Shown here piece by piece: positions 53,557 to 64,000 of a stretch of 64,000 nt of DNA. The DNA is from Gordonia soli NBRC 108243. Its GTDB lineage: Bacteria > Actinomycetota > Actinomycetes > Mycobacteriales > Mycobacteriaceae. The position numbers and the translations under genes were made by a program. A model generated the notes under the pieces. The model was not told the DNA's origin. It saw only the letters and a list, made by a program, of their open reading frames with translations, and ran no database searches. Position 1 is the first letter of the stretch, and each line of letters begins with the position of its first letter. The stretch lies in NCBI RefSeq assembly GCF_000334455.1, contig NZ_BANX01000011.1:124001-188000 (forward strand). The letters run 5' to 3'.

Positions 53557-54552
53557 TCAGGCTCCCGTGTACGGCGGCACGTAGAGGCAGGGCACCGGCG
53601 GGGCGTGCGCGGGGTCGAGCGCGCCGAGTACCAGCGCGGCACTTCGCCGGTTCGCGACGATCGAGACGTGATCGGAATGGTCGGTCGGACATCCGGTCTG
53701 CACCACGATGTTGGTGACATCGGTGCCGGGTGGGCCGGCGAGCTGGCCACTGCTGTAGGGCGTCACGATCTGGTCGTCGCGGGTCGAGATGTTGGTGTAC
53801 CGCACGGCGGGAAGGTACGGGGTCGGTTGCCGTACCGCCTGGTTGAAGTCCCGATCCTGCGGCGGCGCCGTGCATTCCGGACACGCAGGACGGTGCGGGG
53901 CGGGGATGCCGAGGCTGCGGCGGAACATCGCGATGGACTCGCCACGCGCGTCGTCCTCGTCGGCGGCCTGCTTCCAGTAGGGCGCGAGCGAGACGTATGC
54001 GCCGACCTGACCGCGACCGCCGAGGTACTTCATCCAGTACGTGGGGATCTCGGTACCCAGTGAATGACCGACGATGTCGACCTGGTCGGCGCCGGTCGCC
54101 TGCCGGACACGGTCGATGTAGCGCTTGAGATCCCAGGCGGTGTCCTCCTTGGGGCCCAGACCGCCGATCGCCGATGCCGGCCAGATGCCGGACAGTGCGC
54201 CGACCGTCGGCGCGAACACGCAGTAGCCGGCGTTCTTCAACACCGGCGCGAGCGTTCCCCAATTCGTCTGTCGGCCACCGCCACTGCCGTGCACCAAGAT
54301 CACCGGTCGCGGGTGCTCCGCAGCCGGGCGACACGAGAAGTCGTCGGTGCCCGGCAGCGTCCCGCCGGGATGCGTGAGTTCGGCCTGGATACCCGACAGG
54401 AAACTGTAGGTGACCGGCAGTGGTGCGGGCCGGGCATCGGCGGACCCGGATCCACCCAGAACCATTGCCACCACGGTGAACAGCACGAGTACCAGCACTG
54501 GAAGGGCCGGACGTCCGACAGTCGGTGACGTCGCATCGGCCGCGATGATCAT
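53557..54552 (-). CDS. Secreted lipase/esterase, alpha/beta hydrolase fold
   Basis: 331-residue exported hydrolase. The N terminus has a hydrophobic signal segment (LPVLVLVLFTVVAMVLGG, residues about 17-35) followed by SADARPAP. The oxyanion region VILVHGSGGGRQTNWG and nucleophile elbow GHSLG (IVGHSLGTEIP) are clear, and the late SDHVS supplies a candidate catalytic His. It resembles actinobacterial triacylglycerol lipases. The ATG at 54552 overlaps the polymerase stop (ATGA), so a longer in-frame reading to 54876 is rejected. Coupling to a DNA polymerase gene is probably incidental. Confidence 0.83.
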   Translation of the reverse strand: MIIAADATSPTVGRPALPVLVLVLFTVVAMVLGGSGSADARPAPLPVTYSFLSGIQAELTHPGGTLPGTDDFSCRPAAEHPRPVILVHGSGGGRQTNWGTLAPVLKNAGYCVFAPTVGALSGIWPASAIGGLGPKEDTAWDLKRYIDRVRQATGADQVDIVGHSLGTEIPTYWMKYLGGRGQVGAYVSLAPYWKQAADEDDARGESIAMFRRSLGIPAPHRPACPECTAPPQDRDFNQAVRQPTPYLPAVRYTNISTRDDQIVTPYSSGQLAGPPGTDVTNIVVQTGCPTDHSDHVSIVANRRSAALVLGALDPAHAPPVPCLYVPPYTGA

Positions 54553-55679
54553 GCCGCGTCCTCCTCGGTGACGAGATCGAGTCGGACGCCGAGCAATCGG
54601 ACCGGACGGTCGATGTCGAATCGTCCCAACAGGTCGGCGACCACCGGGGCGATGTCGTCGAGCCTGATGGTCGGCGCCGGTAGCTTCCGCGACTTGGTGC
54701 GGGTGTAGAAGGTCGTCGTGCGGACGGTGACGGCCACCCGGAAGACCTCGCGCTCCTCGGTGACCACCTGCTCGAGCACTTCCTGGGCGAGTTCGGCAGC
54801 GGCGGGCCGCAACTCGTCGAGTCCGACGAGATCGGTGGCGTAGGTGCGTGACTTGGAATGCGATCGGGCCAGCCACGGCTCCTCGGTGACCGTCGAGTCG
54901 CCACCCCCGCGGCAGAGCACGTACAACCAGTTGCCCTGATGCGGACCGAAGGTGTCGATGAGGTCGTCGCGCGGGGCGTCGATGAGGTCGCGGACCGTGT
55001 CGATGGAGTGGGCACCGAGTTTGTCTGCCGTTCGGGGGCCGACGCTCCAGAGATCACGGACGGGTCGATCACCCATCAGCGCAATCCAATTGGTGGCGTC
55101 GAGCAGGAAGACACGATCCTCCGGCCGCGTTCCGGTGGCCCGCTTGGCGAATCCGGTGGCCATCTTGGCGCGCTGCTTGTTGTCGCTGATCCCGACAGCT
55201 GACCGGAGACCGGTCCGGTCGAGCACGGCGGTACGGATGTCGGCGGCGACCTGTCGGATATCGTCGGGTGCGATGTCGGGGTCGAGCGGCGTCGGCGCAT
55301 CGGCCGTCCCGATGGGACCGACGCCGAGGTATGCCTCGTCCCACCCCCAGACCTCCAACGGGTGCCCGAACCCGCGGAGCACTGCCATCACCTCGCCGGA
55401 AGCGACGTCGTAGGTGGGTGTGTCGAGCGGCAGATAGATCGCGTCGGGCATCTTGCGGTATGCGGCCCGGAGCGGCATGCCGGCCCGGACGCCGACGTCG
55501 CGCGCCTCGTAGGACGCGCAGGTGACCACCTTGCGGGCCTCGGTCGGGTCGCCGTTGCCGCCGACGATGACCGGGACCTCGGCGAGTTCGGGGCTGCGCA
55601 GCCGTTCGACCGAGACCTGGAACTGATCGAGGTCGACATGCAGGAGCCACCGGAAGCGTTGCGGTGGTCGACCTGTCAC
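54549..55679 (-). CDS. dinB: Y-family DNA polymerase IV, DinB2/DinP-like, with Gln at the steric-gate position
   Basis: Translesion polymerase of 376 residues with complete palm, thumb and little-finger regions. Metal-binding residues are Asp16 (HVDLDQF) and Asp114-Glu115 (WGWDEAYL). The helix-hairpin-helix and little-finger parts include GVGISDNK-like and VAVTVRTTTFYTRTKSRKL segments. It is closest in appearance to mycobacterial DinB2-type enzymes. The residue aligned with the E. coli DinB steric gate Phe13 is Gln21 (DQFQVSVE), so ribonucleotide exclusion may be altered. A perfect hairpin at 55703-55737 precedes it. No SOS box was identified. Confidence 0.88.
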   Translation of the reverse strand: MTGRPPQRFRWLLHVDLDQFQVSVERLRSPELAEVPVIVGGNGDPTEARKVVTCASYEARDVGVRAGMPLRAAYRKMPDAIYLPLDTPTYDVASGEVMAVLRGFGHPLEVWGWDEAYLGVGPIGTADAPTPLDPDIAPDDIRQVAADIRTAVLDRTGLRSAVGISDNKQRAKMATGFAKRATGTRPEDRVFLLDATNWIALMGDRPVRDLWSVGPRTADKLGAHSIDTVRDLIDAPRDDLIDTFGPHQGNWLYVLCRGGGDSTVTEEPWLARSHSKSRTYATDLVGLDELRPAAAELAQEVLEQVVTEEREVFRVAVTVRTTTFYTRTKSRKLPAPTIRLDDIAPVVADLLGRFDIDRPVRLLGVRLDLVTEEDAA

Positions 55680-55702
55680 GGTTGTCAGCGTACTGCGCCC
55701 CA

Positions 55703-55737
55703 GGGTCGGACCGGTCGTTCTCCGACCGGTCCGACCC
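55703..55737. terminator. Perfect 15-bp hairpin upstream of dinB
   Basis: Arms GGGTCGGACCGGTCG (55703-55717) and its exact complement (55723-55737) enclose a 5-base loop. It lies between the end of the unknown minus-strand gene (55795) and the start of dinB (55679), as expected for a terminator of the former. No T-run is present. Confidence 0.6.
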
Positions 55738-55794
55738 GACCTCGTGCGGCGTTCTCCCCCAACGCCAGAGCACGAGAGTCTCGGTTGCCGCGGG

Positions 55795-56607
55795 TCAGCG
55801 ATCCATGGCAGCCAGGCGATAGGAGCCCGGACCGAGCCCGATCGCCTTGCAGGTCTGCCGGAGCGCGATCGCGTCGTAGTTCAGCAGCGACTCCGGACGC
55901 GGCCCCCGCGGAGTCTCGTCGACCGCAGTCCAGCGCACCTCGTCGGCCTCGGTCAGGAAGATGGATGCCTTGCCGATGTAGAGCCCCAGCGCGGCACGAT
56001 TGTCGCCGACCAGACCGGGTAGCGCCTGGGACAGGATGTCCCGCAACAACTCCCGCTCCGAGAGACGCAGCCCCTCGGCCCCCGGGTCGGGAATCTGATC
56101 CAGCGAGTGCACCGCCGCGACCAGGAACGCCGTGCGGACGACCGCCTGCATCCCGGCGTCACGCACCCGGCGCGGATGCGCCAGGACCGACTCCACCGCG
56201 CGGACCGGCAACGCCAGCGGGACGTCCTCCAGGACGTCGGGCTCCACAGCCTGCCCCCGCAATGCGTCGACCAGGAGCTGCTTGACCGCCAACACGCGGT
56301 CGAGGTGTCGGTCGAGTGCGGCATCGACCGCCGACGACTGTTCGCCGGTGACCGCGAACAGACCCGGATCGTCGGCGATGGCCGCGAACCCCGGGATGAC
56401 GACCCCCTCCTCGATCTCGATGAGCTGCCGAAGAGCGAGTGGCCTGCTCAGATCCCGGACGGATTCCGGGGTGGTGTCCATATCTGTACTGCGCGTATTG
56501 CTGACGCACGTCTGCGAAGTCATGATCATCGAGCCCCCCATTTTCAGTACGCCCCGTCGAGCCACGATGCTCGGACCCGACGAGACGATTTCCCCCATCA
56601 GTCCCAC
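55795..56607 (-). CDS. Protein of unknown function, mainly helical
   Basis: Up to 270 residues from a GTG at 56607; ATGs at 56598 and near 56526 are alternative starts, the latter preceded by a G-rich stretch. No family is recognised. The sequence from LALRQLIEIEEGVVIPGF onward is mostly amphipathic helix with many Leu/Ala/Asp and no membrane segment or signal peptide. The strong upstream palindrome at 56650-56673 lies 43 bases from the GTG, suggesting tight control, perhaps by the protein itself if it is a regulator. No HTH is visible, so this is not claimed. The coding character (G/C third positions) supports a real gene. Confidence 0.6.
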   Translation of the reverse strand: MGLMGEIVSSGPSIVARRGVLKMGGSMIMTSQTCVSNTRSTDMDTTPESVRDLSRPLALRQLIEIEEGVVIPGFAAIADDPGLFAVTGEQSSAVDAALDRHLDRVLAVKQLLVDALRGQAVEPDVLEDVPLALPVRAVESVLAHPRRVRDAGMQAVVRTAFLVAAVHSLDQIPDPGAEGLRLSERELLRDILSQALPGLVGDNRAALGLYIGKASIFLTEADEVRWTAVDETPRGPRPESLLNYDAIALRQTCKAIGLGPGSYRLAAMDR

Positions 56608-56649
56608 TTCTTCGTCGACTTTGACCAGGTCAGAAGCGGTTACCAGGCA

Positions 56650-56673
56650 GTAGCTTACCGATGCGTAAGCTAC
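56650..56673. promoter_or_regulatory. 24-bp perfect palindrome in an AT-rich divergent spacer
   Basis: Arms GTAGCTTAC (56650-56658) and GTAAGCTAC (56665-56673) surround a 6-base centre, in the 233-base AT-rich spacer between the unknown gene and the VOC gene. Extra TTACC/GGTAA half-sites follow at about 56674-56683. This is the shape of a TetR- or MarR-type operator. The rest of the spacer (to 56840) holds no gene. Confidence 0.65.
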
Positions 56674-56840
56674 CGTAGGGTAAATTCTGATTACTGTCCA
56701 GAACTCGTTAGCATCGTGAATTCATGGTGTGCTTTACAACAAACGTTGAGACATTCCGTCAATTCGGTCGCATCAATTAGGACCTCATCTGTCCGCTATC
56801 GATGCGATGGTTGAACCACTCCCAACGGAAGGCTCTCGTC

Positions 56841-57206
56841 ATGAACTGGACACTCGAGGTCGCATTTCTCCCCGTCACCGACGTCGACCGCGCGAAGGAT
56901 TTCTACAGCCGGATCGGCTTCAACGCCGACCACGACCAATCCCCGACCGACGACATCCGTTTCGTCCAGATGACGCCGCCGGGATCGAACTGCTCGATCG
57001 CATTCGGCAAGGGCCTCATCGAGGGCACCCCGCCCAGCGCCGGCACCCTGATGGTCTGCGTCGACGACATCAACGTCGCGCGACAGCAGCTCGTCGATGC
57101 GGGCATCGACGTCAGCGAAGTCGATGAGCAGCGGTGGGGTCACTTCGTCTACTTCGACGATCCGGACGGAAACCATTGGAACGTGCAATATCTGCCGTAT
57201 CGGTAG
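56841..57206 (+). CDS. VOC (glyoxalase/bleomycin resistance-like) protein
   Basis: 121-residue single vicinal-oxygen-chelate domain: LEVAFLPVTDVDRAKDFYSR at the start, FVQMTPPGSNCSI in the middle, and the C-terminal HFVYFDDPDGNHWNVQYLP. Candidate metal ligands are partly conserved. Members range from metal-dependent isomerases and dioxygenases to binding proteins, so function is open. The ATG at 56841 has GGAAGG upstream; a start at 56802 is less likely. It is divergent from the unknown gene across the 24-bp palindrome. Confidence 0.82.
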   Translation: MNWTLEVAFLPVTDVDRAKDFYSRIGFNADHDQSPTDDIRFVQMTPPGSNCSIAFGKGLIEGTPPSAGTLMVCVDDINVARQQLVDAGIDVSEVDEQRWGHFVYFDDPDGNHWNVQYLPYR

Positions 57207-57256
57207 GGTCGGGCGCCGGGTTCTGAGTAGCGGGCGGCCGCCGGCCTGACCAAAAA

Positions 57257-57313
57257 CTGCCGCCCAGCGGGCCGTCGCGTGGATATTGCGCGCGGCGCCT
57301 CGCTGGACGGCAG
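57257..57313. repeat. Imperfect 13-base inverted repeat between VOC and AlbA_2 genes
   Basis: CTGCCGCCCAGCG (57257-57269) and CGCTGGACGGCAG (57301-57313) are complementary with one mismatch, 31 bases apart, in the 163-base spacer. It may be a terminator for the VOC gene or a regulatory hairpin. Confidence 0.35.
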
Positions 57314-57369
57314 ATTGTGGCTGGGCAGGTCGGGGACGATGGCCCCACCGACCCCGACATACTGAACGC

Positions 57370-58260
57370 GTGAACAACCACGAGTCACCGGCCCGGTCGT
57401 TCGAGGTCGCCGAGCCTCTGATCGCCATGGCGATAGCGCTGGTGGCCGTGCTCGCGATCGCCTGGGTGTTCGGGTCGGTGGCGCGATGGCTGCTGCGTCG
57501 CCGGGCCCGGTTGAACACCACGACCTCGATGATCTTGTCGATCCTCGGGTCCGCGGTCGGGCTGCTCATCGCCGGGGTGATCGACGAAGACCTGAAGGTG
57601 TGGAGCCTGCTGACGATCCTTCTGGCCCTGGGGAGTTCGGTGATCGCGGTCGGCGCATACGGGGCCGTGTCTGCGCACTTCCAGCATCGCGATCACACCC
57701 CGATCGCCGATCTGCTGGTCGCCGGCGAGTCCGACCGGGTGGAGTTCAAGTCGACGGCGCGGATCAATCTGCGCACCGGGGACAAGGACGCCCGGATGGA
57801 GCAGGTCATCGTGAAGACGGTGTCGGCGTTCCTCAACTCCGACGGCGGGACCCTGCTCATCGGCGTCGACGACGACGGCACACCACTCGGCCTCGAGCCC
57901 GACTTCGGGACACTGAAGGTCCCCGACGCCGATCGGTTCGAACTGTGGCTCCGCGACCTGCTGACCACGACGCTCGGTCAGAACACGGCGGCCGCGGTCG
58001 AGATCACCGTGGAGGACATCGACTCCGACGCTGGCCCCCGGCCGGTCTGCCGGGTGGCGACCCTGGCATCACCGCGGCCGGTGTACCTGCGCGCCGGGAA
58101 GAACGCCGCTCCCGAGTTCTGGCTCCGCACGGGCAATTCGACCCGACAGCTGACCGTCGACGAAGCGGCGGAGTACATCATGCACCGATGGCCGCTCGGC
58201 GCAGGCAGGTCGGTCGCCGCGCAGGTCCGCGCGGCCGTCCGGTTCTCCGTGGAACGCTGA
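57370..58260 (+). CDS. Membrane-anchored AlbA_2 (Schlafen-like) domain protein
   Basis: 296-residue protein with three predicted membrane helices at about residues 15-40, 52-72 and 76-100, then a cytoplasmic AlbA_2 domain. The family hallmarks are ESDRVEFKSTAR, a helix with KTVSAFLNSDGG, and TLLIGVDDDGTPLGLEPD. AlbA_2 domains occur in regulators and defence proteins, usually soluble; a membrane-tethered form is less usual. The GTG at 57370 has no ribosome site but CATACT lies 6 bases upstream, suggesting a leaderless message. It converges with the DHA2 exporter gene after 29 bases. Role unknown. Confidence 0.78.
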   Translation: MNNHESPARSFEVAEPLIAMAIALVAVLAIAWVFGSVARWLLRRRARLNTTTSMILSILGSAVGLLIAGVIDEDLKVWSLLTILLALGSSVIAVGAYGAVSAHFQHRDHTPIADLLVAGESDRVEFKSTARINLRTGDKDARMEQVIVKTVSAFLNSDGGTLLIGVDDDGTPLGLEPDFGTLKVPDADRFELWLRDLLTTTLGQNTAAAVEITVEDIDSDAGPRPVCRVATLASPRPVYLRAGKNAAPEFWLRTGNSTRQLTVDEAAEYIMHRWPLGAGRSVAAQVRAAVRFSVER

Positions 58261-58289
58261 GGGCAGCCGCGCGGACGAGGAAAGACCGC

Positions 58290-59744
58290 TCAGTGTGGCT
58301 CTTCGGCGAGCCGCGAGTTGGTCAACGTCAGGGCGCCGACCCCGGCGATCAGACCGACGACCACCGCGAGTGCCGCGTAGGTGATCCGCTCGCCGTGGAA
58401 GAACGACGTGACGAGGTCGCTGCTCCACACGCCGGTCGGCAGACTCACGGTCACCAACGCGGCGATCAGGGTTCCGACGACGGCGGTGCCGACGCTCGTC
58501 CCGACCTCCTGCGCGGTGTCGTTGAGAGCCGCACCGATCGAGGTCCGGTTCTCCGGCATCGCGGCGACAAGCGCCACCGCACAGATGGTCATGACGGTTC
58601 GCAGGCCGATGGTCAGGGTGACCATGAACAGAGCGATCGCCAGGTAGCCGTGGTCGACGCCCCACGCCAGCCCCGCCAGTGAACCGGCGAGCAGAACGGC
58701 ACCGACCAGACATGCGATGCGATGACCGAACTTCTTGGCCAGCCCCTCCGAGATCGGCGTCGCCAGGATCATCGTGATGATCATCGGCAGGTTCGCCAGA
58801 CCCGCCTTGACCGGACTCCAGCCGTACGCGTATTGGAAGTGCAGGATCAACCCGAACATCACGCCGGCCATCGCGATCGACGTGCCGATCTGGGCGATGG
58901 CCGCCCCGCGCACGGTGCCGGAGGTGAAGACCTTCAGGTCGAGCATCGGCTGCGCCGTGCGACGTTCGTGCCAGACGAACCCGATCAACGCGAGGACCGC
59001 ACCGAGTGCGCATCCCACCGTCGGCATCGACGTCCATCCGTGTTCGACACCGCTGGTGAGCGTGTAGCACGCGAGTCCGATCGTGGCGATGCTCAGGACC
59101 GCACCGGGCAGGTCCAACCGATCGGAGGTCAGATCCTCGGGGCGATCGGCCGAGACGCCCATCCGGACACCGATCCACGCGATGAGTGCGATGGGTGCGT
59201 TGACCACGAGCAGCCACTCCCAGCCCACGTGCGCGAGGGCGGTTCCGCCGAGCAGCGGTCCGAGGATGAAGCCACTCATCCCGACGACGATCATCAGCGT
59301 CATGGCACGCATACGCAGCGCCTCGGCGTCGAAGAGTCGGAAGACGAGCGAGTTGGTGATGGGCGCCATCGCTGCGGCCGCGACACCGAGGGCGGCACGC
59401 AACGCGATCAGCTCGCCCGCCGAGTGGACGACCGCGGCCAGCAGGCTGATCAGGCCGAAGGCGGCGAGACCGATCAGCAGGACGCGGCGTCGGCCGAGTC
59501 GGTCGGCAGCCGAGCCGGCCGTGAGCAGCAGCCCGCCGAAGGTGAGCGAGTAGGCGCCGGTCACCCACTGCAGCGCAGTCGTACCGCTGCCGAGGTCTCG
59601 ACCGATGGTCGGCAGGGCGATGGTGAGCAGCGTGTTGTCGACCATCTCCACGAAGAAGGCCAGACACAGAGCGGCGAGCGGAATCCACGCCGCACGCAGG
59701 GACGCGTAGGTGCGCGTCGGATCAGATGTGGTCGTCGAGGTCAT
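58290..59744 (-). CDS. MFS drug-type exporter, DHA2 family (14 TM)
   Basis: 484-residue major-facilitator transporter with about 14 helices. Motif A is GSAADRLGRRRVLLIG, motif C is VGMSGFILGPLLGG, and the first helix has MVDNTLLTIALPTI, the DHA2 motif D1 region. Such proteins export drugs or biocides by proton antiport. The ATG at 59744 has AGGAGGT 7 bases upstream, so the in-frame extension to 60287 is rejected. It is divergent from a TetR gene with three phased palindromes between, indicating repression by that protein. Confidence 0.9.
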   Translation of the reverse strand: MTSTTTSDPTRTYASLRAAWIPLAALCLAFFVEMVDNTLLTIALPTIGRDLGSGTTALQWVTGAYSLTFGGLLLTAGSAADRLGRRRVLLIGLAAFGLISLLAAVVHSAGELIALRAALGVAAAAMAPITNSLVFRLFDAEALRMRAMTLMIVVGMSGFILGPLLGGTALAHVGWEWLLVVNAPIALIAWIGVRMGVSADRPEDLTSDRLDLPGAVLSIATIGLACYTLTSGVEHGWTSMPTVGCALGAVLALIGFVWHERRTAQPMLDLKVFTSGTVRGAAIAQIGTSIAMAGVMFGLILHFQYAYGWSPVKAGLANLPMIITMILATPISEGLAKKFGHRIACLVGAVLLAGSLAGLAWGVDHGYLAIALFMVTLTIGLRTVMTICAVALVAAMPENRTSIGAALNDTAQEVGTSVGTAVVGTLIAALVTVSLPTGVWSSDLVTSFFHGERITYAALAVVVGLIAGVGALTLTNSRLAEEPH

Positions 59745-59761
59745 CGCCACACCTCCTTTCA

Positions 59762-59812
59762 TCGAACGTTGTTCGAGACTCGAACATGGTTCGAGAATAG
59801 AACGACGTTCGG
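59762..59812. promoter_or_regulatory. Three phased 15-bp palindromes, probable TetR operators
   Basis: TCGAAC-N3-GTTCGA occurs perfectly at 59762-59776 and 59780-59794, with a third, weaker copy (core GAAC-N3-GTTC) at 59798-59812. Starts are exactly 18 bases apart. The array fills the spacer between the DHA2 exporter and the tetR gene and covers the likely promoters of both. Confidence 0.75.
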
Positions 59813-59855
59813 TCCAGCGCAAGACCGCTGATCGGCATGTGATGGGATAGACGAC

Positions 59856-60554
59856 ATGGCACCGGAACGGCCCGCCAACCGGCGGCGCGTCTCTCACTCG
59901 CTCGAGGCCGTCGTGGACGCGGCGGTCGCACTGTTGGACGAGTCCGGGGAGGCGGCGCTGACATTTCGCGCCCTGGCCGCCCGGCTCGGCGGTGGCGTCG
60001 GCAGCATCTACTGGTACGTGTCCAACAAGGACGAGCTGCTCGACCGGGCCACCGACCGTGTCCTGACCGGAGTCCTCACCCAGATCCAATCGGTCGACGA
60101 CACCGAGGGGCCGATCGACAACATCCGCACCATCGCGGTGACCCTCTTCGCGGCGATCGCCGAACGGCCGTGGCTCGCCGCATACTTCCTGCGCAACACG
60201 ACGATCCAGGCGAATGGTCTGGTGTTCTACGAACGTCTCGGCGAGGAGGTCATGCGGTTGAACCTCTCGCCGCGGCGGACCTTCCACACGGTGTCAGCCG
60301 TACTCGGCTATGTCATCGGCGTCGCCGCCGACCTCGGCCAGGACCCGCCGGCGGAGGTTCTCGACGGATCGGTGCCCGCCGAGGACTACCTGCGCACGAT
60401 CGCGGATCAGTGGCGTGCGCTCGACCCCACCGACTTCCCGTTCATGCACTACATCGTCGACGAGTTCGACGGTCACGAGGACATCGACCAATTCCGTGCC
60501 GGACTCGAACTCTTGCTCGACGGGATACGCCTCGAAGCAGGCCTGTCACGATGA
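59856..60554 (+). CDS. TetR-family repressor
   Basis: 232-residue regulator. N-terminal HTH: VVDAAVALLDESG, LTFRALAARLGGGVGSIYWY, VSNKDELLDRATDRVL. The C-terminal ligand domain is of the TetR_C type with an aromatic-rich pocket (FLRNTTIQANGLVFYERLG). GGGATAG lies 6 bases upstream of the ATG. The divergent exporter and the operator array point to control of that exporter and of itself. The gene ends just before a 19-base-arm hairpin shared with rpoC. Confidence 0.9.
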   Translation: MAPERPANRRRVSHSLEAVVDAAVALLDESGEAALTFRALAARLGGGVGSIYWYVSNKDELLDRATDRVLTGVLTQIQSVDDTEGPIDNIRTIAVTLFAAIAERPWLAAYFLRNTTIQANGLVFYERLGEEVMRLNLSPRRTFHTVSAVLGYVIGVAADLGQDPPAEVLDGSVPAEDYLRTIADQWRALDPTDFPFMHYIVDEFDGHEDIDQFRAGLELLLDGIRLEAGLSR

Positions 60555-60555
60555 C

Positions 60556-60594
60556 GAGAACGGCCCCGCACTCGTCGAGTGCGGGGCCGTTCTC
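60556..60594. terminator. Bidirectional terminator between tetR and rpoC
   Basis: Perfect 19-base arms (60556-60574 and 60576-60594) centred on one T, rich in GGCCCCGC, immediately after the tetR stop and 69 bases past the rpoC stop. The convergent arrangement suits a bidirectional terminator. Confidence 0.8.
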
Positions 60595-60662
60595 ATGTCT
60601 CTCGATCTCGTGGTACGAACCCGACCGATGGAGTCGTTTCGTCCTACGAGATCGGTTGGAGG

Positions 60663-64000
<3,338 letters not shown>

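Overview
This window comes from a high-GC actinobacterium of the Mycobacteriales, most like Gordonia or a close relative such as Rhodococcus or Williamsia. The evidence is the strong G/C third-position bias, frequent ATGA/GTGA gene overlaps, GTG starts, an MmpL-type lipid transporter, a nicotinoprotein (NDMA-dependent) alcohol dehydrogenase, and the sequence of the rpoC fragment at the right edge. The genus is inferred, not proven.

Layout. 1-3.3 kb: the end of an oligopeptide/nickel-type ABC importer (fused double ATPase and two permeases, minus strand), divergent from an FMN-dependent LLM monooxygenase. 4.9-7.5 kb: a MocR-type regulator and an LCM-family O-methyltransferase. 7.5-27.8 kb: the most distinctive region, a long minus-strand cluster built around a PUFA-synthase-like ('Pfa', secondary lipid) iterative type I synthase. 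In transcription order it holds an MmpL transporter, then pfaA-like (KS-AT-ACP-KR-DH), a pfaB/pfaC-like hybrid (degenerate KS, AT, two FabA-like DH domains), a pfaD-like enoyl reductase, a retinol-saturase/CrtISO-like oxidoreductase and a Baeyer-Villiger-type monooxygenase. pfaA carries an apparent one-base deletion inside its DH domain. A two-component system, a SARP-type regulator and a MarR regulator follow at 28.1-31.7 kb.

31.8-35.5 kb: a valine/isobutyrate catabolic operon (mmsA, acyl-CoA dehydrogenase, mmsB). 35.7-37.4 kb: a flavodoxin and a DMT-type membrane protein. 37.5-46.0 kb: an alcohol-to-acyl-CoA module. It contains an NDMA-dependent alcohol dehydrogenase with a MoxR ATPase and VWA protein, a divergent enhancer-binding-protein-like activator, an aldehyde dehydrogenase and an acyl-CoA synthetase. 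Related palindromes precede the alcohol and aldehyde dehydrogenase genes. 46.1-46.9 kb: a small unknown gene and a SixA phosphatase. 46.9-53.0 kb: a VirS-like AraC regulator divergent from an aldehyde dehydrogenase, a mycothiol-dependent-isomerase-family protein, an SDR and an acyl-CoA synthetase, partly resembling the mycobacterial mymA locus.

53.1-53.5 kb: a tandem array of about 101-bp palindromic repeats. 53.6-60.6 kb: a secreted lipase-like hydrolase, a DinB2-like Y-family polymerase, an unknown protein, a VOC protein, a membrane-anchored AlbA_2 protein, and a DHA2 exporter divergent from its likely TetR repressor. 60.7-64 kb: most of rpoC, running off the right edge.

Functionally, the window combines a probable system for making and exporting an unusual lipid with acyl-CoA-supplying catabolism (valine, alcohols, fatty acids). 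Many intergenic regions contain clear palindromes or tandem repeats that look like operator arrays. No tRNA, rRNA, CRISPR array or insertion sequence was recognised.
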